In this document: positions 1 to 6,542 of the stretch, in pieces
Layout: the number at the start of each line of letters is the position of its first letter
How positions within the stretch are numbered: the first letter of the stretch is position 1
DNA from: JAFAVN01 sp036378375
GTDB taxonomy: Bacteria; Verrucomicrobiota; Verrucomicrobiia; Chthoniobacterales; JAFAMB01
Direction of reading: 5' to 3'
DNA: 12,141 nt
NCBI GenBank assembly: GCA_036378375.1
Contig: DASUWQ010000585.1
Location: forward strand, 1-12,141
Position numbers and translations under genes: made by a program
The notes under the pieces: generated by a model
Database searches by the model: none
The model's input: the letters and a program-made list of their open reading frames with translations, nothing else
What the model was told of the DNA's origin: nothing

Positions 1-357
1 GCGAATTTCTATCTGATCAGCGTGGGCGAATGCGACGAACGCGCTTTTCTTTTTGAGAACCGTTACCTATCAGCCCAAGAGCTAAATGAGCTGCGCAAAG
101 CCGGAGCCGTGGGCGACACGATGGGAAAATTCTTTAATGCCCGAGGTGAGGTAGTTTCCTCTGATCTTAACGATCGCACCTTAGCGATCGACTTGGAAGC
201 GCTGCGAAAACATGAAGTGATCCTGCTTTGTGGCGGACGCAGCAAGCTGAGACCAGCTCAAGGAATCCTCAACACCGGTTTCGTGAACGGCCTCTTGATC
301 GACGGCGACTCCGCCTCACAGATGTTCCACGAGATCCGCGCTGCGGGCGAGAAGTGA
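1..357 (+). CDS. SorC-family transcriptional regulator, C-terminal part (partial)
   Basis: The reading frame is open from the first base of the window and ends at TGA 355-357; its start lies upstream of the window. The visible 118 residues fit the end of the SorC/DeoR-type sugar-binding domain, the effector-binding part of regulators of sugar and polyol catabolism. Supporting features are the GAVGD segment (about residue 36), a GKFF-NARG strand, a LND-R-LAIDLEALR segment, and the ending in which a LLCGG motif (family usually VAGG) is followed by a helix and a GLLIDGDSA segment near the effector pocket. The N-terminal helix-turn-helix is outside the window, so the target genes cannot be inferred. 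A GTG at position 22 would be a false internal start, because the family similarity continues upstream of it. The family call is fairly sure; the ligand is unknown. Confidence 0.72.
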   Translation, partial: ANFYLISVGECDERAFLFENRYLSAQELNELRKAGAVGDTMGKFFNARGEVVSSDLNDRTLAIDLEALRKHEVILLCGGRSKLRPAQGILNTGFVNGLLIDGDSASQMFHEIRAAGEK

Positions 358-391
358 GTCGCTCGAACGGGTCGCGCAGAAGGTGCTAACC

Positions 392-468
392 CGGATAGAA
401 CCTATAGGACTAATGGGACTTATAGGTCACCTCCCATAGGTCGTATGAGTCCCATAGGTCCTATCCGT
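392..468. repeat. Palindromic 9-bp tandem repeat hairpin, family A copy 1
   Basis: The left arm begins CGGATAG at 392 and the right arm ends CTATCCG at 467; they pair imperfectly over most of their length. Each arm is built of 9-bp units close to CTATGGGAC (CTATAGGAC, TAATGGGAC and TTATAGGTC on the left; CTATGGGAC-like units in inverted order on the right). The element lies between two convergent genes. Related copies are at 4537-4612 and around 6398-6417. Copies 1 and 2 are both preceded by GCTAAC, which suggests a discrete mobile or amplified palindromic element. It could also work as a bidirectional terminator, although no T-tract is seen. Confidence 0.75.
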
Positions 469-521
469 ATTCGCCACTGCGGGTAACCTTCCAGCCTCAG
501 TGCTTACTCGCCCAGCGCCCC

Positions 522-556
522 CTCTCACCTCTCACTTCTCACGTCTCACAACTCAC
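522..556. repeat. Five-unit heptamer tandem array (NNCTCAC) overlapping the kinase stop
   Basis: There are five consecutive 7-bp units: CTCTCAC (522), CTCTCAC (529), TTCTCAC (536), GTCTCAC (543) and AACTCAC (550). All share the core CTCAC and vary in the first two bases. The array covers the 3' end of the minus-strand histidine kinase: its stop TGA (541-539) and its last residues are encoded by the repeat, read as GTGAG units on that strand. Confidence 0.85.
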
Positions 557-2011
557 CGTCGCGGGCTGTCCCGCGGCTACAGCAGCGGCGAGCGTCACGA
601 TAAACTCTGAGCCTTTCCCTGGTTCGCTCCTTAGGGAGATTGTTCCGGCGTGTGCCTCTACCACGGCTTTTACCAGGCTCAGGCCGAGACCCAAGCCGCG
701 TTGCGAACGGCTGGTGTCGCCCCGGTAAAGCCGATCCCAAATCCGGTTTTGTTCCGCTGGCGGAATACCCATCCCGTTGTCCCGAATCGTAACTACAACT
801 TCCTCATCCTTGTTGTCGCACTCAATCTCCACCAGGCCGCCGTTCGGTGTGTACTTAACGGCGTTATCCAGCAGGTTGCCAAAAGCCTGGCGCATCCGGT
901 TTGGATCCACCTCGACATACCCGGGGCTGATGAAGTGGCTCTTGATCTGGATCGATTTTTCCTCGGCAATGAGTTGGTACAGATCCGTCACTTCTTCTAA
1001 TAACGAGGTCAGGGAGCAGCGCTCAAGATTCAGGCGCATCATCCCGTTCTCAGCTTCCGTAACATCCATGAGGGTATTCAGCATGGTTAACACTCGATCT
1101 GATTCTTCTATCGAGTCAGCTAAAGCCTCCTGGGAACATTCCGGCGTATCGGCTTCCATGGCCAATTCGGCGGAGGCGCGTAACCGAGTGAGAGGCGAAC
1201 GCAGATCGTGGGCAACGTTATCCAGTGCTTCCCGCATGCCGCGGATCAGCCGCTGATTTTGTTCTAACACCCGGTTAAATTGGCGCGCTAACTCCGCTAA
1301 CTCGTCTTGTTCTTGGGTTTCCGGAACGCGCTCAGCCAGGTTCCCGGTGTTAATAATGGAGCGCGCAGTCTGTAACATCTGCCGCACCGGAGCGGTGGCC
1401 CGGTGCGCAAACGCGGCGCCGGCAATGATTGCGAGCAGGAGAGTCGGTACTAACAGGATCAACGCCGCCGTAACAAAAGGGCCAGTCAGAGTTTCGCTGC
1501 GATTAATCTTTCGTCCAACCTGCAGAATCGGGCCGTCCGACAACTGAGCACTTTCCAGAACATATTCGCTCCGGTCGTCCGCCGGAAGCCGGCTCCAACC
1601 ACCATTCTGCGGGCTTCGCTGCAAAATCGATGTCAAGCTCGGCAGTTTGAACCACTCCGATGGTTCCTTTAGGTAAAGAACCACGTCCTTTCGAAAAGTG
1701 ATGCTAACAAAGAATGGGCCCTCGCTGGGGTCTGCTCCCTGCGTTTTGACGGCGTTTATCAGTCCCTCGGATCCGTGTTGTTGATAAGCAACTACACATT
1801 GCTTCAAAAACTTATCGATGGGATCTCGTTCCCGCCAATCGAATAGAGTCGCCTGAAGAAAGTACAGCAGCGCGAAGAGCAGGGCAGCGCTGATCACAAA
1901 GGCGCTGGCATAGTAAAAGCTCAACCGAACGGTAAAGCTGTGCCAAAGCCGGCGGCCACGGCCTAACCCTGCAGCCGCGGGAGAGGCAGCTCTACCCCGC
2001 TTTGACCACAT
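539..2011 (-). CDS. Membrane sensor histidine kinase (HAMP, HisKA, HATPase), partner of the OmpR-type regulator
   Basis: This is a class I two-component sensor kinase of about 490 residues. In order it has a basic N-terminus, a first membrane helix (about residues 32-54), a periplasmic sensor region of about 125 residues with no motif I recognise, a second membrane helix (about 180-202), and a HAMP linker. A HisKA domain follows with the H-box AHDLRSPLTRLR (phospho-acceptor His268, counted from the ATG at 2011). The HATPase has an N-box GNLLDNAVKYTPNGG (378-392), a G1 box DNGMGIP and a G2 box RGLGLGLSL. The architecture resembles CusS/QseC-type kinases. I chose the ATG at 2011 because GAGGTG lies 6 nt upstream; a GTG at 2020 is the alternative. 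Either start overlaps the end of the response-regulator gene, so translation is probably coupled. The final residues and stop lie in a heptamer array, so the tail VSCET is probably acquired sequence. The stimulus is unknown; given the protease neighbours, envelope or misfolding stress is the best inference. Confidence 0.93.
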   Translation of the reverse strand: MWSKRGRAASPAAAGLGRGRRLWHSFTVRLSFYYASAFVISAALLFALLYFLQATLFDWRERDPIDKFLKQCVVAYQQHGSEGLINAVKTQGADPSEGPFFVSITFRKDVVLYLKEPSEWFKLPSLTSILQRSPQNGGWSRLPADDRSEYVLESAQLSDGPILQVGRKINRSETLTGPFVTAALILLVPTLLLAIIAGAAFAHRATAPVRQMLQTARSIINTGNLAERVPETQEQDELAELARQFNRVLEQNQRLIRGMREALDNVAHDLRSPLTRLRASAELAMEADTPECSQEALADSIEESDRVLTMLNTLMDVTEAENGMMRLNLERCSLTSLLEEVTDLYQLIAEEKSIQIKSHFISPGYVEVDPNRMRQAFGNLLDNAVKYTPNGGLVEIECDNKDEEVVVTIRDNGMGIPPAEQNRIWDRLYRGDTSRSQRGLGLGLSLVKAVVEAHAGTISLRSEPGKGSEFIVTLAAAVAAGQPATVSCET

Positions 2012-2666
2012 AACCGACACCTCGGATGGTTTGAATCAGTTTAAGCGGAAAATTTTTATCGATCTTCGCGCGTAAGCGGTGAATCAAAACGTCAACTACG
2101 TTGGTCTGAGGATCGAAATGAAAATCCCAGATGTTTTCGAGAATCATCGTTTTGGTTACCGGACGACCCGCGTGCCGCAGCAAGAACTCGAGCAGCGAGT
2201 ACTCACGAGGATGTAACTCGATGCGTTGGCCGCTGCGAGTAACTTCGCGAGTGATCACATTCAATGAAAGGTCAGCCACGGTTAACTGGGTCTCTTCAAC
2301 GGCTTGGTTAGCCCGTCGGATCAAGGCCTGCACCCGGGCCAACAACTCTGAAAAAGCGAAAGGCTTAGTGAGATAATCATCGCCGCCCGCTTGCAACCCG
2401 CGAACCCGATCGTCAACATTCGCCCGGGCACTGAGTATCAGGACTGGTGTTCGGATCTTTTCCTGACGTAACCGCCGCAATAGCGAAAGCCCGTCCAGTT
2501 TGGGCAACATTAGATCGAGAACCAGCAAGTCGTAATTGATGGCAGTCGCTAAATCCAGCCCGTGCTCGCCATCGGAGGCATGATCCACCGCGTACCCATT
2601 TTGCTTCAGGCCTTTGATGACAAAAGAAGCGATTTTCTCGTCATCTTCGACGACCAGGACTCGCAT
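1992..2666 (-). CDS. OmpR-family response regulator (receiver plus winged helix)
   Basis: From the start at 2666 this is a 224-residue regulator of standard length. The receiver domain is residues 1-118, with the acidic pair in VVEDD (8-9), phospho-acceptor Asp51 in LVLDLMLP, Ser79 in LILSA and Lys101 in LTKPF. The OmpR-type winged-helix DNA-binding domain (about 127-222) ends in the typical IQTIRGVGYVV. It most resembles CusR/HprR-type regulators. The reading frame stays open upstream to 2828, but residues from there are translated heptamer repeat (TPNTKHQTPN), so that start is rejected. ATGs at 2672 and 2708 are possible alternatives; none has a convincing Shine-Dalgarno. The gene overlaps the kinase gene by about 20 nt and lies downstream of the two proteases. 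It probably activates them through the shared element at 4447-4473 and 6286-6312 (inference). Confidence 0.93.
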   Translation of the reverse strand: MRVLVVEDDEKIASFVIKGLKQNGYAVDHASDGEHGLDLATAINYDLLVLDLMLPKLDGLSLLRRLRQEKIRTPVLILSARANVDDRVRGLQAGGDDYLTKPFAFSELLARVQALIRRANQAVEETQLTVADLSLNVITREVTRSGQRIELHPREYSLLEFLLRHAGRPVTKTMILENIWDFHFDPQTNVVDVLIHRLRAKIDKNFPLKLIQTIRGVGYVVKAG

Positions 2667-2710
2667 ATCCATAACTTGCCCGAGTTCGGGCGCTTGCGCG
2701 AGTGTCATGT

Positions 2711-2813
2711 TACGTTCGGCGTTCGGTGTTTGGTGTTTGGTGTTTGGCGTTTGGCGTCGTGCGGGCCCCGTCCTGCGATGAACGCCGAACCCCAAACGCC
2801 CAACGCCGAACGT
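2711..2813. repeat. Palindromic heptamer array (GTTTGGT/GTTCGGC) in the regulator leader
   Basis: The left arm (2711 to about 2757) is a run of 7-bp units: GTTCGGC, GTTCGGT, GTTTGGT, GTTTGGT, GTTTGGC, GTTTGGC. The right arm (about 2780-2813) contains the same units inverted (GCCGAAC-type). The outer ends TACGTTCGGCGTT and AACGCCGAACGTA are exact reverse complements, so the region can fold into a hairpin of about 100 nt. It separates the downstream protease terminator from the response-regulator start and would sit in that gene's 5' leader if transcription reads through. The varying third base of the units shows unit-by-unit drift. Confidence 0.85.
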
Positions 2814-2817
2814 AAAG

Positions 2818-2852
2818 GACGCCCGCACGGCTCTCCTAACCGTACGGACGTC
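2818..2852 (-). terminator. Terminator-like hairpin after the second protease gene
   Basis: On the minus strand GACGTCCGTACGG (2852-2840) pairs with CCGTGCGGGCGTC (2830-2818) across a 9-nt loop: 13 continuous pairs, two of them G-U. Only CTTTA follows, so the T-tract is weak. It lies 26 nt after the protease stop (2881-2879). The arm CCGTGCGGGC is also found in the strong terminator of the paralogue at 4684-4709, so the two are probably duplicated copies. It may attenuate rather than fully stop transcription into the two-component genes. Confidence 0.6.
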
Positions 2853-2878
2853 ACTGCTACCATTATAGGCGACTCCTC

Positions 2879-4396
2879 TTAGTCGTTCCCTTCCTGGACG
2901 GCAACGTAATGACTGCCGTTTTGATTCCAGACCTTGACTAGGGTTTCGCCCTTACCACCTTTGTTCGCGGTTAAGCGATCAGCGTCTTCCGCATTCCTGA
3001 CAGGCTGATGATTGATCTCTTCGATCACGTCACCCTCCTTAAGTCCGGCCTCCGCGCTCGGAGATGAAGGATCTACCTGCGTAATTATCGCGCCGCGAAC
3101 GTTGGCCGGGATATTCATTTCCTCCTTCGTTTGGCGATCCAGGTCTTGCACTCCCACGCCATGCAGCGCGTCGTTTTGTTGCGAGTCATTCCCATTGGAG
3201 TTGGGCTCGTTTTTAGCCAGGTTATTCTTTTGAGAGAGTTCTTCTAACGTCACGTTCAGGTTTAGAGTCTGTCCGTTACGATCGATTTGAATCGGCACCA
3301 CTTTGCCGGGCGAAGATTCCGCCACCATCAGTTTCAAGCTGTTCTCGTCGTCGATCGGTTTGTTATCGAATTGAACCACAACATCACCGTCCTTAATTCC
3401 AGCCTTATCGGCCGGGCTATTCGGCGTCACATCCGCCACCACCGCGCCGCTGGTGCGATGGACATTCATGGCTTTAGCAAGCTCAGGCGACAACTGTTGG
3501 ATCGTTACCCCAAGCATACCACGCTCAACCTTACCGTTTTTGATCAAGCTATCCGCTACCCAGCGGCAAAGGTCGGAAGGGACCGCAAACCCAATTCCCT
3601 GGTTACCACCTGATCGGGACAGGATCGCCGTATTCATGCCCACGAGACGGCCGTTCGTGTCGACCAAAGCTCCGCCGGAGTTACCCGGATTAATCGCGGC
3701 ATCGGTCTGAATAAAAGCTTCGTCCGATTGGCCATCTTCAGATAGCCCTTGCCGGTTTTTCGCACTGATAATGCCTTCGGTAACCGTTTGACCGATCCCG
3801 AAAGGATCACCGACTGCCAGCACAACGTCACCAACTTGGGCCTGATCGCTATCTGCAAACGTGATCGGCTGGAGGTTGTCCGCATCAATCTTCACCAAGG
3901 CCACATCGGTAGCCGGATCCGTTCCAATTACTTTTCCGCTGAATGCCCGGTTGTCGGTCAATTTGACCTGAATGGTACGGGCATTCTGGACCACGTGATT
4001 ATTGGTCAAGATATAACCATCGGAGGAAATAATTATCCCGGACCCGAGCGCTTTTTCACCTGGAGTTTGCTGCTCCGGCATTTGTGGGAACTGCCGTCCG
4101 AAGAACCGGCGCAATTGGTCCTGCAGATCTTGGTTCGTCCCCATATTTCCGTTACCGGCCTTAGTGGTGACATAGACCTGCACCACGCTGGGCGTTACCT
4201 TCTGAACGATCGGGTTGTAGGAATGACCCTGAGTCGCGTCCCGGTTGATCTGCGTATTGTCATACTTCAGGCTTAGGGGCGGCTTCTGGTTGTTATCGTT
4301 ACCGGTTACAGCACTGAAAACGGCTGAACCGCTAGCGACAAGACCAACTCCCGCCACCGCTGCCATCCACCCTAAACTTCGCTTGTTCGCTTTCAT
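2879..4396 (-). CDS. HtrA/DegP-like periplasmic serine protease (Do family), downstream paralogue
   Basis: This is a 505-residue Do-family protease that would degrade or hold misfolded envelope proteins. The N-terminus has a positive start (MKANKR) and a hydrophobic stretch at about 9-30, a signal peptide or membrane anchor. The trypsin-like domain (about 60-290) carries the triad His134 (TNNHVV), Asp164 (TDVALVKI) and Ser240 (NPGNSGGAL). Two PDZ domains follow: about 292-385, beginning at GMLGV, and about 412-500. The glutamine-rich segment before the catalytic domain (about 88-112, DLQDQLRRFFGR) corresponds to the LA-loop region. The length fits two-PDZ DegP/DegQ proteins. ATG 4396 is chosen because the paralogue begins in the same way and both ATGs follow TTTAAACC; no Shine-Dalgarno is seen. 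It is clearly homologous to the gene at 4736-6238 throughout, including the shared C-terminal end YVAVQEGN, so the pair arose by tandem duplication. Confidence 0.96.
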   Translation of the reverse strand: MKANKRSLGWMAAVAGVGLVASGSAVFSAVTGNDNNQKPPLSLKYDNTQINRDATQGHSYNPIVQKVTPSVVQVYVTTKAGNGNMGTNQDLQDQLRRFFGRQFPQMPEQQTPGEKALGSGIIISSDGYILTNNHVVQNARTIQVKLTDNRAFSGKVIGTDPATDVALVKIDADNLQPITFADSDQAQVGDVVLAVGDPFGIGQTVTEGIISAKNRQGLSEDGQSDEAFIQTDAAINPGNSGGALVDTNGRLVGMNTAILSRSGGNQGIGFAVPSDLCRWVADSLIKNGKVERGMLGVTIQQLSPELAKAMNVHRTSGAVVADVTPNSPADKAGIKDGDVVVQFDNKPIDDENSLKLMVAESSPGKVVPIQIDRNGQTLNLNVTLEELSQKNNLAKNEPNSNGNDSQQNDALHGVGVQDLDRQTKEEMNIPANVRGAIITQVDPSSPSAEAGLKEGDVIEEINHQPVRNAEDADRLTANKGGKGETLVKVWNQNGSHYVAVQEGND

Positions 4397-4446
4397 GGTT
4401 TAAAAAACTCTGCCTTTCACTTTTGCTCTGCCTAGGTTTCAAGTTG

Positions 4447-4473
4447 CTTGCCTGAACATTACAAGCGTGAAAG
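4447..4473 (-). promoter_or_regulatory. Conserved upstream element of the protease genes, copy 1
   Basis: A 27-bp block matches 6286-6312 at all but two positions, including a perfectly conserved 20-mer, gaacattacaagcgtgaaag as read on the plus strand. It ends 57 nt before the ATG at 4396. It contains CATTACA-N4-TGAAAG, a near-palindrome resembling the CATTACA-N4-TGTAATG boxes described for CusR/HprR-type regulators. On the minus strand TTGTAA within it is followed after 17 bp by TGAAAC, a possible -35/-10 pair; the paralogue has TGAAAA at the same spacing. The proposed role is an operator-promoter for the neighbouring OmpR-type regulator (inference). Confidence 0.5.
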
Positions 4474-4536
4474 ACAGCGACGAAGCGAAAGAGTTTCGTG
4501 CAGTCTCTATCGGTCGGACGCGTGCGGCGCTGCTAA

Positions 4537-4612
4537 CGGATGAGACCTATGGGACCAATAGGACTTATATGAGGGTCTCATAAGTCGCATAGGTCCCATA
4601 AGTCCCATTCGT
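4537..4612. repeat. Palindromic 9-bp tandem repeat hairpin, family A copy 2
   Basis: The left arm units GATGAGACC, TATGGGACC and AATAGGACT (from 4539) are matched by inverted units on the right (AGTCGCATA, GGTCCCATA, AGTCCCATT, to about 4609). It is related to 392-468 in unit sequence and in its GCTAAC left flank. It sits between the promoter element of one protease and the terminator of the other. No coding potential is seen in the spacer 4397-4735. Confidence 0.75.
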
Positions 4613-4674
4613 GGCACTACCCTAGGTTCTTATTCCACCCAGAGCGTTCTCCCGCTGGAAAGTCCCCCACCCCC

Positions 4675-4709
4675 AAAAAAAATGCCCGCACGGCTTTCGC
4701 CGTGCGGGC
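4675..4709 (-). terminator. Rho-independent terminator of the upstream protease gene
   Basis: On the minus strand GCCCGCACGGC (4709-4699) and its exact complement (4694-4684) form an 11-bp GC-rich stem with a GAAA loop, followed by ATTTTTTTT (4683-4675). It lies 26 nt after the stop of the protease gene (4738-4736). This is a classical intrinsic terminator, so the upstream protease is probably transcribed separately from the downstream one. Confidence 0.9.
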
Positions 4710-4735
4710 GCTCAGCTAGCTCTACCCTATCTCTA

Positions 4736-6238
4736 TTAGCCGTTACCCTCCTGGACGGCTACGTAATGAGTCCCGTTCTGGTTCCAGACCTTCACCAACG
4801 TCTCGGCACTACCACCCTTACCGGTAGTCGCCTTGGTAAAATCCTCGGTTGATTGAATCGGCTGTCGATTAACCTCAAGAATCACGTCGTTTTCACGGAG
4901 GCCAGCTTCGTACGCAGGAGACGATGGCTCGACTTGCGTGATCAAAGTCCCTCTAACGGTATTCGGGACCTTAAGCTCGTCACGAGCGTCGCGATCAAGG
5001 TTAGTCACTTCGACACCGGTCAGCGCGTCGTGCTCGCCCCTGCTCACGTTGGGCTCGTTCTTCGCCAGGGCGTCTGAGTTCAATTCTTTTAGCGTAACGT
5101 TAAGACTCATGACCTGACCATTCCTATCGACTTGGACGGGAATCGCGCTGCCTGGAGGAGTCTCAGCCACCTGGAGCTTCAATTGATCAGCAGATTCGAT
5201 CGGCCGGTTGTTAAACTCGACCACCACGTCGCCGCTTTTGAAGCCAGCTTGTTCAGCGGCACTGTTGGGACTGACATCAATAACCACGGCGCCTTGCACT
5301 CGGTTGCTATTAAACGCCTTGGCCAATTCGGGAGTGAGGGTTTGGATATGTACCCCCAGATACCCGCGCTCGACCTTGCCCTTAGTGATCAGGCTATCCG
5401 CCACCCAGCGACAGAGATTGGCAGGAACGGCAAAGCCGATACCTTGATTACCGCCGGAGCGCGACAGGATCGACGTGTTTATCCCGACCAGCCGCCCTTC
5501 AATATCGACTAAAGCGCCCCCTGAGTTACCAGGATTGATTGCCGCGTCGGTCTGAATGAAGTCTTCGTCTGCGTCACCGCTGGTTACTCGCGTACGATTC
5601 TTGGCACTGATGATGCCTTCGGTCACCGTTGTGCCAATTCCAAACGGGTCACCAATAGCAAGAACGAGATCTCCCACTTGGGCGGAATCGCTATCGGCCA
5701 GCGTAACCGGTTCCAGATTATTGGCGTCGATTTTCAAAAGAGCTACGTCCGTCTGAGGATCGGTACCGATCACCTTAGCGGTCAATTTTCGCCCGTCGCT
5801 TAGAGTGACCTGGATGGTTTTGCTGTTCTCGACCACATGATTATTTGTCAGGATATAGCCGTCTGCCGAAATAATGACGCCTGAACCGAGGGCCTTCTGA
5901 TTTGGCATCTCGGGTTGCTCAGGGATTTGAAAGCCTCGGCCGAAGAACCGGCGCAACTGGTCTTGCATATCGGAGGAACCCAACGACCTGCCATTGCCCG
6001 ATTTGCCCGTGACATCGACCTGCACGACGCTCGGAATTACTTTTTGCACAATTGGGGCAAACGAATTGCCGAGCTTCGGATCTCGATCGATCGGGGCGTT
6101 GTCTGTCTTAATAGAAAGAGGCGGTTTTTGGCCGTTGTCATTCCCGGAACCAGCACTAAATGCGACGGTAACGCTGGTTACGAGAGCCGCTCCCGCCATT
6201 GCCGCTATCCATACTGAAGTTCTCTGTTTCGCGTTCAT
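4736..6238 (-). CDS. HtrA/DegP-like periplasmic serine protease (Do family), upstream paralogue
   Basis: This is a 500-residue paralogue of the protease at 2879-4396 with the same architecture. A signal/anchor stretch is at about 8-30, and the trypsin-like domain has the triad His134 (TNNHVV), Asp164 (TDVALLKI) and Ser239 (NPGNSGGAL). The first PDZ domain starts at about 291 (GYLGV) and the second at about 407. The core, the flanking RRFFGR segment and the C-terminal YVAVQEGN are shared. Differences cluster in the linker before the catalytic domain (about 78-113), the loop after SAKNR (about 216-226) and the segment between the PDZ domains (about 388-405). These are the regions expected to tune substrate access or oligomer assembly. 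It has its own upstream element (6286-6312) and its own strong terminator. The ATG at 6238 follows TTTAAACC, as in the paralogue. An active periplasmic protease/chaperone is well supported; the division of labour between the two is unknown. Confidence 0.96.
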   Translation of the reverse strand: MNAKQRTSVWIAAMAGAALVTSVTVAFSAGSGNDNGQKPPLSIKTDNAPIDRDPKLGNSFAPIVQKVIPSVVQVDVTGKSGNGRSLGSSDMQDQLRRFFGRGFQIPEQPEMPNQKALGSGVIISADGYILTNNHVVENSKTIQVTLSDGRKLTAKVIGTDPQTDVALLKIDANNLEPVTLADSDSAQVGDLVLAIGDPFGIGTTVTEGIISAKNRTRVTSGDADEDFIQTDAAINPGNSGGALVDIEGRLVGINTSILSRSGGNQGIGFAVPANLCRWVADSLITKGKVERGYLGVHIQTLTPELAKAFNSNRVQGAVVIDVSPNSAAEQAGFKSGDVVVEFNNRPIESADQLKLQVAETPPGSAIPVQVDRNGQVMSLNVTLKELNSDALAKNEPNVSRGEHDALTGVEVTNLDRDARDELKVPNTVRGTLITQVEPSSPAYEAGLRENDVILEVNRQPIQSTEDFTKATTGKGGSAETLVKVWNQNGTHYVAVQEGNG

Positions 6239-6285
6239 GGTTTAAATCTGCGCCACCAGAGTGCTCGATTGCAGTTTTCATGACC

Positions 6286-6312
6286 CTTGCTCGAACATTA
6301 CAAGCGTGAAAG
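6286..6312 (-). promoter_or_regulatory. Conserved upstream element of the protease genes, copy 2
   Basis: This is the second copy of the 27-bp block also found at 4447-4473, ending 54 nt before the ATG at 6238. The perfect 20-mer core is kept although the sequence between it and the ATG has largely diverged. That argues for selection rather than only a recent duplication. On the minus strand TTGTAA is followed after 17 bp by TGAAAA, a possible promoter. It is probably bound by the OmpR-type regulator encoded at 1992-2666 (inference). Confidence 0.5.
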
Positions 6313-6317
6313 GTAAC

Positions 6318-6503
6318 TAGGCGAATAGGCCATGCGGCGAAACGGCGAATGGGCGCATCAGCGTTGGGGTCTTGCCACGCGCACCAGCTACAAACTGATG
6401 GGACTCATGAGTCCCATAGGTCGCATTGGTGTAGCTAGGTTAGGCGCTCACTCGCCCATAGGCCCTTCGGTCTGCACGCTTTTTCGCCTTTCGGCAAAAA
6501 AAA
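6318..6503. repeat. Composite inverted-repeat region: 8-bp array plus 20-bp perfect palindrome (family A copy 3)
   Basis: The spacer between the divergent protease and DAC-like genes holds nested structure. From 6318 there are 8-bp units of the type NNGGCGAA (TAGGCGAA, TAGGCCAT, GCGGCGAA, ACGGCGAA, TGGGCGCA). At 6398-6417 there is a perfect palindrome, ATGGGACTCATGAGTCCCAT, made of family A sequence and flanked by AGCTACA and TGTAGCT. At 6445-6460 lies an inverted match to 6348-6363 (ATGGGCG-N4-AGCG). The small GCC-TTTC-GGC hairpin at about 6487-6496 has a run of A after it on the plus strand, so it is not a plus-strand terminator. Confidence 0.6.
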
Positions 6504-6542
6504 GATGCACCTGGCGCTACCTGAGGCACATAGTTTAGGGTT

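Noticed and set aside
392..468. CRISPR array
   Set aside because: Units are 9 bp, contiguous and inverted in the second half, with no spacers and no cas genes in the window.
2667..2828. N-terminal extension of the OmpR-type regulator reading frame up to 2828
   Set aside because: The extra residues (TPNTKHQTPN and similar) are translated heptamer repeat; the family begins at MRVLVVEDD, position 2666.
6475..6503. Intrinsic terminator between the divergent genes
   Set aside because: The GC stem is only 3 bp, and the tract after it is A on the plus strand and A on the minus strand side as well; neither orientation gives a U-tail after a solid stem.
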